The notes under the pieces: model-generated
Database searches by the model: none
Told to the model about the DNA's origin: nothing
The model's input: only the letters and a program-made list of their open reading frames with translations
Source of the DNA: Myotis daubentonii
Taxonomy: Eukaryota > Chordata > Mammalia > Chiroptera > Vespertilionidae
Direction: 5' to 3'
DNA: 64,000 nucleotides
Assembly (NCBI RefSeq): GCF_963259705.1
Contig: NC_081844.1
Coordinates: forward strand, 14,555,715 to 14,619,714
In this document: piece after piece, positions 35,194-46,734 of the stretch
Layout: each line of letters starts with the position of its first letter
How positions within the stretch are numbered: the stretch's first letter is position 1
Position numbers and translations under genes: made by a program

Positions 35194-35370
35194 TCTTATA
35201 TGACAAAGAGCTAATATGCTAATTAGACCAAACAGCAGAATGACCATCTGGATGAAGTTCCGGACAAAGCCAGACTGCGAGGGCCAGCCGAGGCATCAAG
35301 GGCTGGCTGAGGCTGTGAGGGGTTGTGAGAGCCGAGCCCCATGCACAAATTTCATGCATTGGGCCTCTAG
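35194..35370 (+). mobile_element. Short HeliBat Helitron
   Basis: 5' tcttatatgacaaagagcta; 3' hairpin atgcacaaatttcatgcat and gggcctctag ending 35370. At 177 bp it is the shortest copy here; the base after CTAG is G rather than T. Confidence 0.9.
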
Positions 35371-36904
35371 GAAATAATAAAAGTCCAGCATGTGCAAGTT
35401 CTATTTGTATGTGAGGTATCCAGAATACAGGTGTCACATACAAATTCCTCAAGTGTGGCAATGCAGGCTTATTTATCTTGAAAACATAATTTAATCTCAT
35501 CAAATTATCACCTGACAACAGGTTATAAATCAACTCTGGAGAAGCAGGGCAGCAGCGTGGATCAGATGCCATCTTCAAAGCCAGCATATAGCCCAGACAT
35601 GACACTCAGCATGCAGTCAGCTCTCTAGCTCACTGTCATTAGAAGATCCACTACGGGCATTTGTGCATTTGGTCAGTATCTTGCGCCCATCTCAACAGTG
35701 TCTGGCATGGATAGCCACAACAAGTTGATATGCAACAAGGCCAATAAACACAGCTGGTGGACATTTAGGAATAAAAAGTAAAATGCTATGTGTCCATGGG
35801 GGACAAAGAGCTTTACTTGGCCTCAGGATTCCAGACCATATCTTGATCAACTATTCCTGTGTATTATTAATAGCATTGAAGGTCAGAAGCCTTCAGAGTC
35901 TATGGAGAGAAAATAGTACTGGGTGTACATGATATGATAAGCAATGTAAGTTTTACTTGGGAGTCAATCCTCAGTGATTCATTTCTAACAGAGGATGCTG
36001 TACTTATCCAAAAGTTAGTTCAACTTGGCTTTGAATTATGTCATTTAGAAAATAGATTTACCTAAGATCTGCAAGGTTACACAGTGAGATAATCACCTCC
36101 CTGCATCCAGAACCCAGGTCTGACTTCCCACTTTGATGATCTTGTATTTTTATCAGATTATTTTCAATTTGTAAGTAAATTCCAACATTTGACATAATAA
36201 GAAACAAAACAGATATGGTTTCCAAAAAAGGAAGAAGATACAGGACCGGGGTTCTCAGAAGAGTTAGATCTTGACAAGAAGATTGGCTAGAATGTTCCAT
36301 GCAGAAAAAATAAAGCACATCTGCTAATGGCTTTAATTATTCATTTAGTTATTATTACTATTTAACATTAGTCACTCACATGATTGCAGGATTTGGCAAA
36401 TCTGTTTATTTCTTAAAATCCTGTAAGTCGATGAGGCTTATGTATGCCATTCTTATTTATTCTCTCTAAAACAACCTAAGTCTGAGTGTGAGATTCTGTT
36501 AAAGGCTATATAAACCAACTCTTCCAGTTGTGCCCCTTGCAATGATCTTGCTTGAAAAATCACACGTAGCTGAGTGGATGCGGCCAGTAAACGAAAGCAC
36601 TTCGGGAAGACTCTGAGGTCAGCAGAAAACTTTATCACCATGGTTTCCTAGAGATTCTCATACTCCTGAGAATAGTAAAGGCCATAATAATTAGATCACA
36701 CTTAATAGGATGCATACATTAGAAACTGCATAGTGAGAACTAAAAATGATGGCTGATATTTACATCCAAATAATGATAAGGTTCCCATATCCTCCTGCTT
36801 GATGAGCCTCTTTCTTATCCACTGATTTTTTCAAGCTCTGAAAATTGTTGCAGTGGAAAAGAAAAAGAAAAGAGAAAAATTAACCACTTCTCAAGTTTCA
36901 CACT
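35371..36904. other. Unassigned sequence
   Basis: 36330-36420 is rich in TAAT motifs. No gene. See the findings for 36300-36660. Confidence 0.4.
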
Positions 36905-36906
36905 TG

Positions 36907-36937
<31 letters not shown>
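36905..36937. repeat. (TTA)n microsatellite
   Basis: About 10 TTA units, directly upstream of a HeliBat. Confidence 0.95.
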
Positions 36938-36948
36938 GATCATCATCA

Positions 36949-37382
36949 CTAGAGGCCCAGTGCACAAATTCATGCACGGATGGGGTTCCTAGGCCTAGCG
37001 GGCGATCACAGCCAATCAGGGCCGGGCTGATCAGGGCCTGCCGGCCTGGGGGGGAAGGATTGGGTGTGAGAGGTTGACCACTGGCCCCGAGGAGGGAGCC
37101 GGCCCTCAGCCCCCCTGGGAAAGAGTCCACATCTGCCACCACCAACCCCAGTTCCCCATCCCAGCTTGGGTCCCAAAATGCCCAGCGGGGTCAGGAGAGG
37201 AGGTGACTGTCGCCAGGCTTGGCATGGGAGGTTGGTTGTGGGAGCGCACTGACCACCAAGGGGCAACTCCTGTACTGAGTGTCTGCCCCCTGGTGGTCAG
37301 TGCAAGTCATAGTGACTGGTTGACCAGTCGTTTCAGTTCCGGTTGTTCAGTCATAATGGTCACTTAGGATTTTATATATAAA
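36949..37382 (-). mobile_element. HeliBat Helitron (minus strand), distal unit of a tandem pair
   Basis: Reversed 3' end ctagaggcccagtgcacaaa (36949). The reversed 5' end is degenerate, ttttatatataaa, meeting the next CTAG at 37383. CTCF-like pair at 37248-37301. Confidence 0.9.
37248..37301. promoter_or_regulatory. Inverted CTCF-like motif pair
   Basis: Arms actgaccaccaaggggca and ctgccccctggtggtcagt. Confidence 0.6.
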
Positions 37383-38146
37383 CTAGGGGCCCGGTGCACG
37401 AAATTTGTGCACTGGGTGGGGGGGGGGCGGGGGGGAGTGTCCCTCAGCCCAGCCTGCCCCCTCTCACATACTGGGAAGCCCTCAGGCGTTGACCCCCATC
37501 ACCCTCCAATCGCAGGATCGGCCCCTTGCCCAGGCCTGACGCCTCTGGCCTAGGCGTCCGGCCCGGGCAGCGGGGACCTGCAGTGGCAGCGGGGGGTGCC
37601 GCGATCGCGCGGGCTCCGCCCCTGCCCCTGCAGGAAGCCTCTGGCTGAGGTGTCCGGCCCGGGCAGCGGGGACCCACAGCTGCAGTGGCCCCACGATCGT
37701 GGGCTTCGCTTTAGGCCCAGGCAAGGGACCCCTAGCTCCTGGGACTGCCAGCTTTGACCGTGCCCAGCTCCCATCACTGGCTCCACCCCTACTTCCTGCT
37801 ATCACTGGCCAGGGCGGAAAAGGCACCTGATTCTCCGATCATGGCTGGGGGGCAGGGCAAAGGCGGCCCCAGGGCCGCCTTTGCCCTGCCCCCCAGCTCT
37901 TAGCTCCCCCCTGGATTTCCAATCACTGTCAGTGGCAGGGGGCTTCTTTCTGCTTTCCCTTTCGCCTCCCTGCATTGTGCCTACATATGCAAATTAACCG
38001 CCATCTTGTTGGCAGTTTACTGCCAATCTTAGTTGGCAGTTAACTGCCAATCTTAGTTGGCAGTTAATTTGCATATAGCCCTGATTAGCCAATGAAAAGG
38101 GTATCGTCGTACGCCAATTACCATTTTTCTCTTTTATTAGTATAGA
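37383..38146 (-). mobile_element. HeliBat Helitron (minus strand), proximal unit of a tandem pair
   Basis: Reversed 3' end ctaggggcccggtgcacgaa (37383); reversed 5' end cttttattagtataga (38146). GC-rich body with long overlapping frames and a G-run near 37420. Near the 5' end: CCAAT (agccaatgaa, 38088), atttgcat, a repeated ttggcagttaactgccaa block (38010-38070) and a YY1 core seen as ccgccatctt (37998-38007). Confidence 0.92.
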
Positions 38147-39202
38147 TGTCACATAAGTATTAATATCAGCTTTGGGATTTATTAACTCAGTAGTTCAGAA
38201 ACATTACTAGGGACATGGTTTCTTCCCATCGCTGGCATTGCACCCTCGATCTTTCAATGTTATGCTTGTTCCTCATCATCACAAGATGGCTGCTGTAGCT
38301 CCATGCATTACAGGAGTTACAAAAATATTGAGATAGAAGAAAAAATAATATTTACCAATGAGAAAAATTAGTCAACAGATTCCCCTTCATGTCTCATTAG
38401 CCAAAATGACATTAAATGTCAATGCTTAAATTATTCACTGTCAAGGCCAATTGAATTACCTATAATTAGTTAAAAGTAATCAGGATCTATCTTCTCATTG
38501 ATGAAACAAATCCAAGCTTGCAATGCTGCCCACAGTGAGAATAAGAACAACTAATGATGTCTGTGCATTTGATGGAGGCAGGATAAAATTTAAAACATAG
38601 CAAGACAAGATGGAAATCTAAGAAGCCAGAAATCACAGAAAATGAATATAACTCGAAGTTGGGGGTAAGAGCTAAGGTGGCAACTCATGGAATAATTAAA
38701 GCCAGCAGCTTCAGCAGATTTTTTCTGTTATAAGAAACACATATATGGCATAACCTGAGAGTAGATACTATTGGCTACTTATTGGTGTGGAAATGTGACT
38801 ATGTTTAAAACAAGTTAGCAACTTGTGCCATTCTGCACCATCACACCTCCCTCCCCCTCAAAAAAGGACTCAAACTAGATTTGCCAGATGTCACCACTTC
38901 TAAGAATATGAGGCTACTTAAGTGCCAATCTTTCATTATTATGTAATGAGCTTACATTGAAAATGGTGTCAAACAGCGCTTTCAAAATAAAAGCAATGTT
39001 CACTGGGATGATCACCAACTGCCACAGAGGCCCCCAACCCCAAATCAGACCTTTAACTTGGAATAAAAAAGAACAAGAAAGAAAATAGAAGTGTGAAAAA
39101 CATTAAGACAATCAAAAATACATTTGTGAACATATCAGTAATTGTTTTATCAGCATAGACACTGTGGGCATCCAGTGTAGGTTTTAAAAAAGGAATTGTT
39201 GC
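38147..39202. other. Unassigned intergenic sequence
   Basis: No gene or named repeat seen. Confidence 0.4.
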
Positions 39203-39337
39203 CCGGACCAGTGTGGCTCAGTTGGTTGGTGTAACCTAGAGGTAACACCAAAAGGTGGTGAGTTCAATTCTTTGCCAGGGTATATACCTAGGTTGTGGGT
39301 TCAACCCCCTGTCAGGACATGTGTGGGAGGCAACCAA

Positions 39338-39388
<51 letters not shown>

Positions 39389-39437
39389 ACCTCCCTCCCT
39401 TCCTCTCTCTAAAAATCAATAAAATTTTTTTTTAATT
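39203..39437 (+). mobile_element. Ves-type SINE with an internal CT array
   Basis: Head cccggaccagtgtggctcag, altered anticodon-arm region, (CT)n about 39342-39385, then aaaatcaataaaattttttt. aattgtt flanks it on both sides (39196-39202 and 39440-39446). Confidence 0.85.
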
Positions 39438-39446
39438 TAATTGTTA

Positions 39447-40104
39447 AATGAACAGAGGTTGCTTGATAGGCTGTTTGTGATGGTTGAAAGAACTTTAGCT
39501 TTAAAATAAGACAAATTTAAGCTTAATTCTTGGCTTTACTAATCATCAACTTTGGACACATGACTTAATCTTTGTGATAATTAGCATACTGGGGTAGCAT
39601 GAGGGCAATAGTGCAGCATTCTGGGATGGCAGGAAACAATGTGGAGACAGTAATGGAAGTGGAAGTGTAGCTGGTGATAGCAGTGGTTTGTGGCAGTGCC
39701 TGTGTACTGCTAAGGGTGACAGTGGGAGTAAGTGCTGGGGTGTCGTGTTTGCAATCATACAGAAAATTTGTTTAGGTATCATTGACTATATAGAAACTAA
39801 AAAAAAATGACTGAAAAATAGTCTCCATGTATCAATGAGAATTATCTCTTTGCTAAAATGTTCTCCTGAGAGGTGTCATAAGATAGTAAATGAAGACTGG
39901 AATACTTGCACAGTCACTCAGGTGATTCCATTAAAGAGGTAACAGACCACTCCCACATCTGCTTTCAGACAACAACTATGGTGTGAGGTCGCTGAGTGAG
40001 TTATTGAAATGTTCATTATGGCTTAAGAAGTAGCATGAGTTGTGACATGAGAGATGAATTTGAGATATATTTTTAAAAAGAGGTAAAGCATAGAACAGAC
40101 TGTC
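39447..40104. other. Unassigned intergenic sequence
   Basis: No gene or named repeat seen. Confidence 0.4.
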
Positions 40105-40310
40105 AAACTACAGCGGGAAGGCCGGGGAGGATTGGGGGGCAAGAGGGGGGGGTTAGAGATCAACCGAAGGACTTGTATGATGCATATGCATATAAGCATA
40201 ACCAATGGACACAGGACACTGGGGGGTAGGGGAGGCCGGAAGAAGGTCAAGGGGTGGGGGGAAAGGAGGCATATGTAATACTCAACAAAACAAAAATTTT
40301 TAAAAAAGAG
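40105..40310 (+). mobile_element. L1 3' end
   Basis: aaccgaaggacttgtatgat, catataagcataaccaatgg, G-rich end, aggcatatgtaatactcaac and an A-tail. Confidence 0.85.
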
Positions 40311-40985
40311 GTAAATCTAACTAACATGCAGCACAGCAGAACTGAAAAGAAAATGAAACTAAGAAATATTTTTCTTCTTTTTCAAGCAAATTTTTCTCAA
40401 GACTAAAAGTAATAAGCTCTCTTGGACTCATTTTGCTTTCTCCACTACTTATTAAATCTCTGCCTCCTAGCCTGTCCTCTTCACTTCAGTGATTCATTAA
40501 CAAACAGATATTAGACATAAGGTTTGTGAAAGTAGAGCTGCTTCTGGGAAACTGTATAACAATTCACTGTTACCTAAAAGAAGGGATGGACTAGCATAAA
40601 AGAGTGGAAGGGACAAAGCTATAGAAATACAATTTGTAAAATAATGAGAGTTTTCTGCAAAAACATATTGCACTTAATTTTACAAAATTATTATGCCAAT
40701 CTCTCCAAATTTATATTCTACCATTTGCAGCTTGAATTCTTCATTACAGTCAAGCTTATTTTTATCTGGCTACTACCAGATCTAAGAGTTGCCATCTTGT
40801 TCATTCCTGTTCAAGTAATGCTTTAAAAAAAAAAAAAAATTCTTCTTTTGAATTCATTCCTCTTGATGGAGCCTTCCTTGGCCACCTCAGTCCATACCAA
40901 CCTCCCTCAGTTCATTTTGTACTTGATATCTGTTCTGATCATTAGATTTTTACCATGTATATCTCTTTGCCCTATTATAATTACA
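40311..40985. other. Unassigned sequence
   Basis: Only short chance frames. Confidence 0.4.
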
Positions 40986-41436
40986 CTAGAGGCCTGTTGC
41001 ACGAAGAGATTCGTGCAATAGGCCTTCTCTTCCCTTGGCTGCTGGCACCAGTTTTCCTCTGGCACCCGGGACCGAGGCCTTCACTCTGGCTGGGCTCCGG
41101 CCAGAGCCCCCCCACCCGCTTTAGCCATCAGGCTTCGCTGCTCCACTGATTTCGGGGCTGGGAGGCCTCACGGCTCCTCTGATCCTGCGGTGGGAGGCCT
41201 CACGTCTCTGCTGATCCTGGGGCGGGAGGCCTCGTGGCTCTGCTGATCCCAGGGAGGGAGGCCTCGCTGCTGGGCCGGCTTCAGGGCCTTTTGGCTTCGC
41301 TCCACTGCTTAGAGCCTACGTATGCAAATTAACCACCATCTTTGTTGGCGGTTAATTTGCATATTTCCCTGATTAGCCAATGGGAAGCGTAGCAAAGGTA
41401 CGGTCAAATACCCTTTTTGCCTTTTATTAGATAGGA
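40986..41436 (-). mobile_element. HeliBat Helitron (minus strand), distal unit of a tandem pair
   Basis: Reversed 3' end ctagaggcctgttgcacgaa; hairpin tgcacgaagagattcgtgca; reversed 5' end ccttttattagatagga at 41436. Octamer/YY1/CCAAT block near the 5' end (41324-41382: ccaccatctttg, atttgcat, agccaatggg). Confidence 0.92.
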
Positions 41437-41763
41437 CTAGAGGCCCGGTGCATGAAAATCATGCACTGGGGGGGGTGTACCCCATCCCGGCCTGCACCCT
41501 ATTGTAGTTCGGGAGCCCTTGGGGGATGTCCGACTGATCCTTAGCACTGCTGCGGAGGCATGAGAGGCTCCCGCTACTGCCACTGCACTCGCCAGCCATG
41601 AGCCCCACTTCTGGCTGAGTGGCGCTCCCCCTGTGGGAGTGCACTGACCACCATGGGGCAGCTCCTGTATTGAGCATCTGCCCCCTGGTAGTCAGTGCAC
41701 ATCATAGCAACTGGTAGTTCTGCTGCTCAGTCAATCTGCATATTAGCCTTTTATTATATAGGA
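41437..41763 (-). mobile_element. HeliBat Helitron (minus strand), proximal unit of a tandem pair
   Basis: Reversed 3' end ctagaggcccggtgcatgaa abuts the previous unit with no base between. Reversed 5' end ccttttattatatagga (41763). CTCF-like pair at 41643-41696. Confidence 0.93.
41643..41696. promoter_or_regulatory. Inverted CTCF-like motif pair
   Basis: Arms actgaccaccatggggcag and ctgccccctggtagtcagt, one change each from the consensus palindrome. Confidence 0.55.
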
Positions 41764-42100
41764 TTCCATTTAAATATGTGCCATATTCTTAAGTTAGTGC
41801 CTTGGAAATTGAGTTTGTGTCTTAGTATTCTTGATGTCCATCACAGAATGTATTTCCAAATGTGTTATAGTGGAAATGACCTGACCTAAATAATAAATCT
41901 TGTTTTAAATTTTGTACAAGTCAAAAGCCAGAATAAAGGAAATGGCACATAAAGTGGTAGGTTGTGATATTAAAGTTAATATTGTAAACCATATAACATC
42001 ACAAAAAATGAAACAAGAGATATCACTAAAAAGTATATAATGAAAATAAAAATAAATCATATAAAATATTAAATTAGTCCAAAAGAAGGGAAGAAAGGAG
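41764..42100. other. Unassigned AT-rich sequence
   Basis: Nothing recognised. Confidence 0.4.
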
Positions 42101-42400
42101 AAAACCGCAATTGTCCATAGCAGTTTTGTTCATAATGGCCAAAAACTAGATACCTAGATGTCTTCTAAGTACATTCATATGATGAAATACTATTTCACCA
42201 TTAAAAGGAAAAAAGCATTGGTACACACAACATAATGAATCTCAAATGCATTTTTCTAAGTGAAAGAATAAGAGGTAAGCCAAAAGGCTGCATACGGCAT
42301 GATTCCATTCATACGCCACCTGGAAAAGCCAAACTTATAGGAATAGAGAGAGATCAATGACCACCAGGGGCTATGGTAGGAAGAGAAGTCAACTATAAAA
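42101..42400 (+). mobile_element. Old L1 3' fragment
   Basis: aattgtccatagcagttttg, cataatggccaaaaactaga, catatgatgaaatactattt, as in the 3' part of old mammalian L1s. Confidence 0.7.
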
Positions 42401-42538
42401 GAGCAGAGTTGAGACTGTCCTGAATATCTTGATGAATATTTTATGCAGAATACCTGTCATCATTTTAACAAACTCATATTTCATGGAATCATTTTGGAAA
42501 ATGCTGTTGTAATAAAAATACAATTGGCAGCCAAAACC

Positions 42539-42738
42539 GGTTTGGCTCAGTGGATGGAGCATCAGCCTGAGAACTGAAGGGTCCCTGGTTCGATTCCGGT
42601 CAAGGGCATGTACCTGGGTTGCAGGCACATCCCCAGTGGAAGATGTGCAGGAGGCAGCTGATCGTCTCTCTCATTGATGTTTCTAACTCTCTATCGATCT
42701 CCCTTCCTCTCTGTGGAAAATCAATAATATATATATAT
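42539..42738 (+). mobile_element. Ves SINE (plus strand)
   Basis: Well preserved: A-box tttggctcagtggatggagc, B-box ggttcgattccggtc, tail aaaatcaataatatatat. Target duplication tacaattggc at 42529-42538 and 42739-42748. The most promoter-intact SINE in the window. Confidence 0.96.
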
Positions 42739-42769
42739 TACAATTGGCTATAGGAGTCCAAGATACTCA

Positions 42770-42905
42770 AGTGAGAATCTCTAGTTCTTGCATAAATGTG
42801 ACCTTGAGTGACTGATTAAACATCTCTGAGTTTGAGTTTCCTCATCTGTGAAATAAGAGTTGTATCAGGATTAACTGAACAGTGAATGTAAAATACTTTT
42901 CAAAA
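42770..42905 (+). mobile_element. MIR SINE fragment
   Basis: aatgtgaccttgagtgactg, gtttcctcatctgtgaaat, gtgaatgtaaaatac. Confidence 0.65.
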
Positions 42906-43599
42906 ATATATTAACTCCTTTCCTTTCTTTCCCTTGCTCATTCTGAAAGGGCACTCTTCATGTCAGCAAATCCTGAATTAACAGAAGTCCTCTTCTGCTT
43001 CCAGAAATCTAACTTGTTGTTTCCATGTGCTGTGCAAAGCCAGGCAATTACATGTGTTAGAATGTGTCTGATTCATTATTGCCTATGTTTTGATCAAAGA
43101 TCTGAGGGTCTCCTCTGTGAGTAAATTATGCATTCTTTTCTGGGATTTAGGCTTTGTGAAAGACATCAATGGGTTTAGCTGTGAGGGACTTCTGCAGCAA
43201 GAAGCAGGGAAAATGAGCAGGAACTCAAAAATCTTGGATATTAAAATAACCCCTCAGAAGGCAGAATGACCTCCATTTGTTTATGCTCTCAAGCCCACGC
43301 TGCACAAGCTGCCACCGAGAGCTTTATTATACAACTGCCAAGCAAGAGGATTTTCCCCCACATATTTAGTTATGATTTGGGAATTAGAAAGTGAGAAAGA
43401 AAAGCTGAGGGCAATTTTCTGCAGTCTTCTCTTCTTCTGCCACACAGAGAGAAAGGGGCTAGGAGGCTACTGCAGGAGCCAAGGCGAGAGATTGTGAAGA
43501 ACAGAATCAGAAGGGAGGGATTGGGCAAACATGACACAACTGAGAGGAAACAGGGGAAGAGCCTCAGTGCTGACACTTCCATCATTCTCCTGAACTTAC
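42906..43599. other. Unassigned; possibly conserved non-coding
   Basis: No repeat seen. 42950-43360 has a mix of motifs (gatcaaag, aattatgc, tttattat) without coding potential. See findings. Confidence 0.35.
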
Positions 43600-44050
43600 T
43601 TTGATTCTTCTCATTAAAGTTGTATCTAGTGTTTCAAGTGTAACTAGAAGGATAATGGCACTTTAAACAGAAATGGAGAAGTTGGGAGAAAGTGCCAAAT
43701 GATGAAGGAAACTGAGGAGTTTAGTTCAGGAAGGGTAATTTTATGGTGTCAGTGGGATGTCCATGTGGAGATCCCAGAGCACAGTTAGAAATAGAGATCT
43801 GGTGCTCAGATGAAGGCCTGGGCGTGAGAGATACGTTAGGGAGAAATTCTCTTAGAAATACTAGGCAGAGCCATGGACATGGTAGAAACCATGAAAACAG
43901 AGAAAACAAAGAGAGAGTCGGAACAACTCTAGGAAACAATAGGAAAAGAGCTTGCAAAGGATAGAGAGCAGAGGTCAGGTGGAAGCTAAGAGAGGGGAAG
44001 TTCTGAAAGGGCAGCATTGATCAATAGGATCAAATACTGTCCTGTGGCCA
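43600..44050 (-). mobile_element. L2 LINE fragment (antisense)
   Basis: Antisense L2 ORF: gggatgtccatgtggagatc, gatctggtgctcagatgaag, tgatcaataggatcaaatac. Start approximate. Confidence 0.6.
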
Positions 44051-44469
44051 GGAACTGAGGCTAGCCAAGCAGCAGTGCACCTTTCTCTGATTCCATAGCA
44101 AACCTAGAGACTGAAGAAGGTACTAAAACATGGCCACTCATGATGATCTTTCACGGTGCTGTTCACTGTGATACAATAAGCAGAGAGTGCTGCTCTCCCC
44201 AGACTTGAGCCAGGGTTTCACATGGAAAACTAAGTGTAATCAACTTCTGAGGTTCCGTTAGAAAGGACAATCAGGCCAGGCAGAGAGAGGACACGAAATC
44301 TGAGCTTCTTCCTCTTTCTAAGAGAACTTCATACAGTATTTACCCTGAGAGTCTATTAATATCTCCCAGGTAGGTGTGGAAAAAAGCATCAGGTATTAAT
44401 TACTAGTTTGATTCAACAGATGTTATTAATTACCCATCAAATGCAAGGGTTTGTAAGGACTAAGAACCT
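44051..44469. other. Unassigned sequence
   Basis: Nothing recognised. Confidence 0.4.
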
Positions 44470-44665
44470 AAAGCAGAAATTCTCAAACTCTAGCTGGCCT
44501 CAGAGTCACTTGGAAACTCCTGAAAACACAAATGCCTGGGCCCCACCCCAGAAGTTCTGCTTCAGTAGGCCTGCGATGGGACCTGTGAGTGAGCATTCCT
44601 CACCAGCCCCCAGGTGGCGCTGCTGCTGGTGTCGGTCCACAGGCCATACTCAGACTGAATGGTTC
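44470..44665 (+). mobile_element. MER5A-like hAT-Charlie MITE
   Basis: aagcagaaattctcaaactc, cagagtcacttggaaactcc, atgcctgggccccacccca, agttctgcttcagtaggcc. Ancient eutherian element; its second half is poorly preserved. Confidence 0.75.
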
Positions 44666-45269
44666 ATCATCAGAGAAGAATAAATGAGTTGGAGCTATTG
44701 AATTCAGAAAGAAAAGAACCAAATTCTGCAATGTATCATGACCATGAGAGGAATCCTTTCAACACTCTTCCAATGAAAATCAAAATCAACCTTTTCCTTC
44801 AGAGACTGCAGGCTTCCATGCTTCTCACCTTCGGAAGCAAGTCTGGAGCGAAATCCACTCATATCACTGAAAATCCACTCATATAGATGAAAATACATTT
44901 GTACCAATTATAGATTAAAAAATTATAAATATACCTAGTTCTTCTTATCTAACACTTCTAGGATTTCCGCTGGGGGGTGTGGTGTGGTGAAGACCTCTAA
45001 TTTGTTGGTTAATTCTTTCTCTCACAATTCAGTATAATCAGACCTTATTGATTGAGCCTATGCCTGGATATTTGTACAAGCCTTTTCTAACTCACCTTGG
45101 ATAGTGAATTTCTTGAGAGCAAGGATCTCATTTATTTAGCTTTCTATACCCAGTCCCGGGCACAGGACTTAGCCCACCCTTTAACTGAGGGAGGGAGGAA
45201 TTAAAGATGGAAGGAGGGAAGGAGAGAGGAATAGATGGAGGAGGGAATCTGGTTTAAGTCCTCTGTTCT
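44666..45269. other. Unassigned sequence
   Basis: A GGA-rich stretch lies at 45190-45245. No gene. Confidence 0.4.
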
Positions 45270-46140
45270 CTACTCCAGTTAACACAACTGACTAAGCAGC
45301 TTATCCTTGGCACTGTTCACTCTCTGACCATTAGGCCTTGCTGCTATGCAATTCTTCTCTGTCTCACTTGACTCTCCCCACCCTCCTTCCTCCAGTATGA
45401 CTCTTCTGCTAGCTATGGTCTCTCTCACAGCTCACCCCTTCTAAGTGAACTGTCATTTAACAATCCTAGTCAATACCAGCTCCATAATTTGAACTTTCTA
45501 GCATTCTCCCCATCATGCAAGCCCATATCTCAGTTATCTTTAAGTTCTCTATCTCCTTCATGGCATATTCCCAGGCAGTCTCCAAGGCCTCCTGATGCTT
45601 TCCTCATGTTACTTCTCATGTCCCTTCTTTCCCAGCCTCATTAGTACTATATTCATGACTAGACTGTTTAAATAACCTTGTACTGGGCTTCCCATCCCAC
45701 TCTTTCCCTCCTCCAACTCATCCTACACACTGTTGCCATTTTAATCATATTTAAACACCACTGGCATGATCATAGTAACAGTTACTCTTTATTGGGTGCT
45801 TAATATGTGTCCAGTGTAATGCTAGACATTTTATATGTATTATGTCATCTCGTTCTTACCCTACAAGATGGGTATTATTATCCCCATTTAGAGATGAGGT
45901 AACTAAGACTTACTCATCTATAAAAACTTGCGTAAAGCACTGTGTGTAAGTCCCTCCACAATGCAGCCTACCTTGTTAATACTTTCTTTCACTTTTCTTC
46001 AAAACCTCTGTTCCAGTCAAACTTTATGCCTCCAGATGTGCCTTTTTCCCACCTTTTTTGTGGAGTGCATCTCTCAGAGCCAACGCAGGTCACCAACCAA
46101 ACAGATGCAGGGCCTGTTGGAGAGCTTGCATGCCTGACTA
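45270..46140 (+). mobile_element. L2-like LINE remnant, interrupted by a MIR
   Basis: Pyrimidine-rich L2-type 3' region on both sides of the MIR (catggcatattcccaggcag, cacactgttgccattttaat; then ctccacaatgcagcctacct). Diverged. Confidence 0.45.
45780..45935 (-). mobile_element. MIR SINE (antisense)
   Basis: gggtgcttaatatgtgtcca, atgtattatgtcatctcgtt, gggtattattatccccattt, gatgaggtaactaaga. Confidence 0.75.
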
Positions 46141-46424
46141 GCAAGCCCAGTGTTACTGTGTAAAGATTATTCTGCTTCCAAGAAATCTATGAGCATAGTT
46201 AACCCATGGAATGTGACCACTGTAGCCATTCAAGTCACTCAGGCTCAGGGAGTAGCGCTCTCCTATTCCCTGGTTACTGAAGCTTCTCAGTCCCCGGTTC
46301 AGATCATTCCTGGGTCTCCAGAGTATCGATACACTTGTCCCATCATCTGGGCTGAGTGGCTACCAAGGTCACAGTCATTTAAACAAGCTCAGACTCAAAC
46401 AGGAATAGCAACATATTTTATAGA

Positions 46425-46430
46425 TTAGAT

Positions 46431-46479
<49 letters not shown>

Positions 46480-46598
46480 ATGATAGATAAATAATAGATG
46501 ACAGACAGAAAGAATATAGAGATATGACCATAGCAAATAGATGATAGAGAGATAAATAGATACATGAACAGATAGAGTTGGATGGATGGATAGATAGG

Positions 46599-46652
<54 letters not shown>

Positions 46653-46680
46653 TAGATAGATAGATGTAGAGAGATAGATA
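46425..46680. repeat. (GATA)n microsatellite
   Basis: Two long GATA/TAGA blocks separated by a degenerate middle. The YLSIYLSIY frame on the minus strand is an artefact. Confidence 0.97.
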
Positions 46681-46734
46681 AACTATTAGCCAGGGTTCTT
46701 GAAAGAAACAGAACATTTATATATGTGTTATGTT

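Noticed and set aside
37444..37826. Pro/Arg/Gly-rich frames up to 114 codons
   Set aside because: Internal repeats of GC-rich Helitron cargo.
42355..42375. CTCF-like gaccaccaggggct in an old L1
   Set aside because: Only a partial match, and this phrase is normal in L1 3' ends.
42539..42738. tRNA gene, because of good A and B boxes
   Set aside because: It is the tRNA-derived head of a Ves SINE with a SINE tail and target duplication; no cloverleaf is completed.
46375..46716. 113-codon YLSIYLSIY frame
   Set aside because: Translation of the GATA array.
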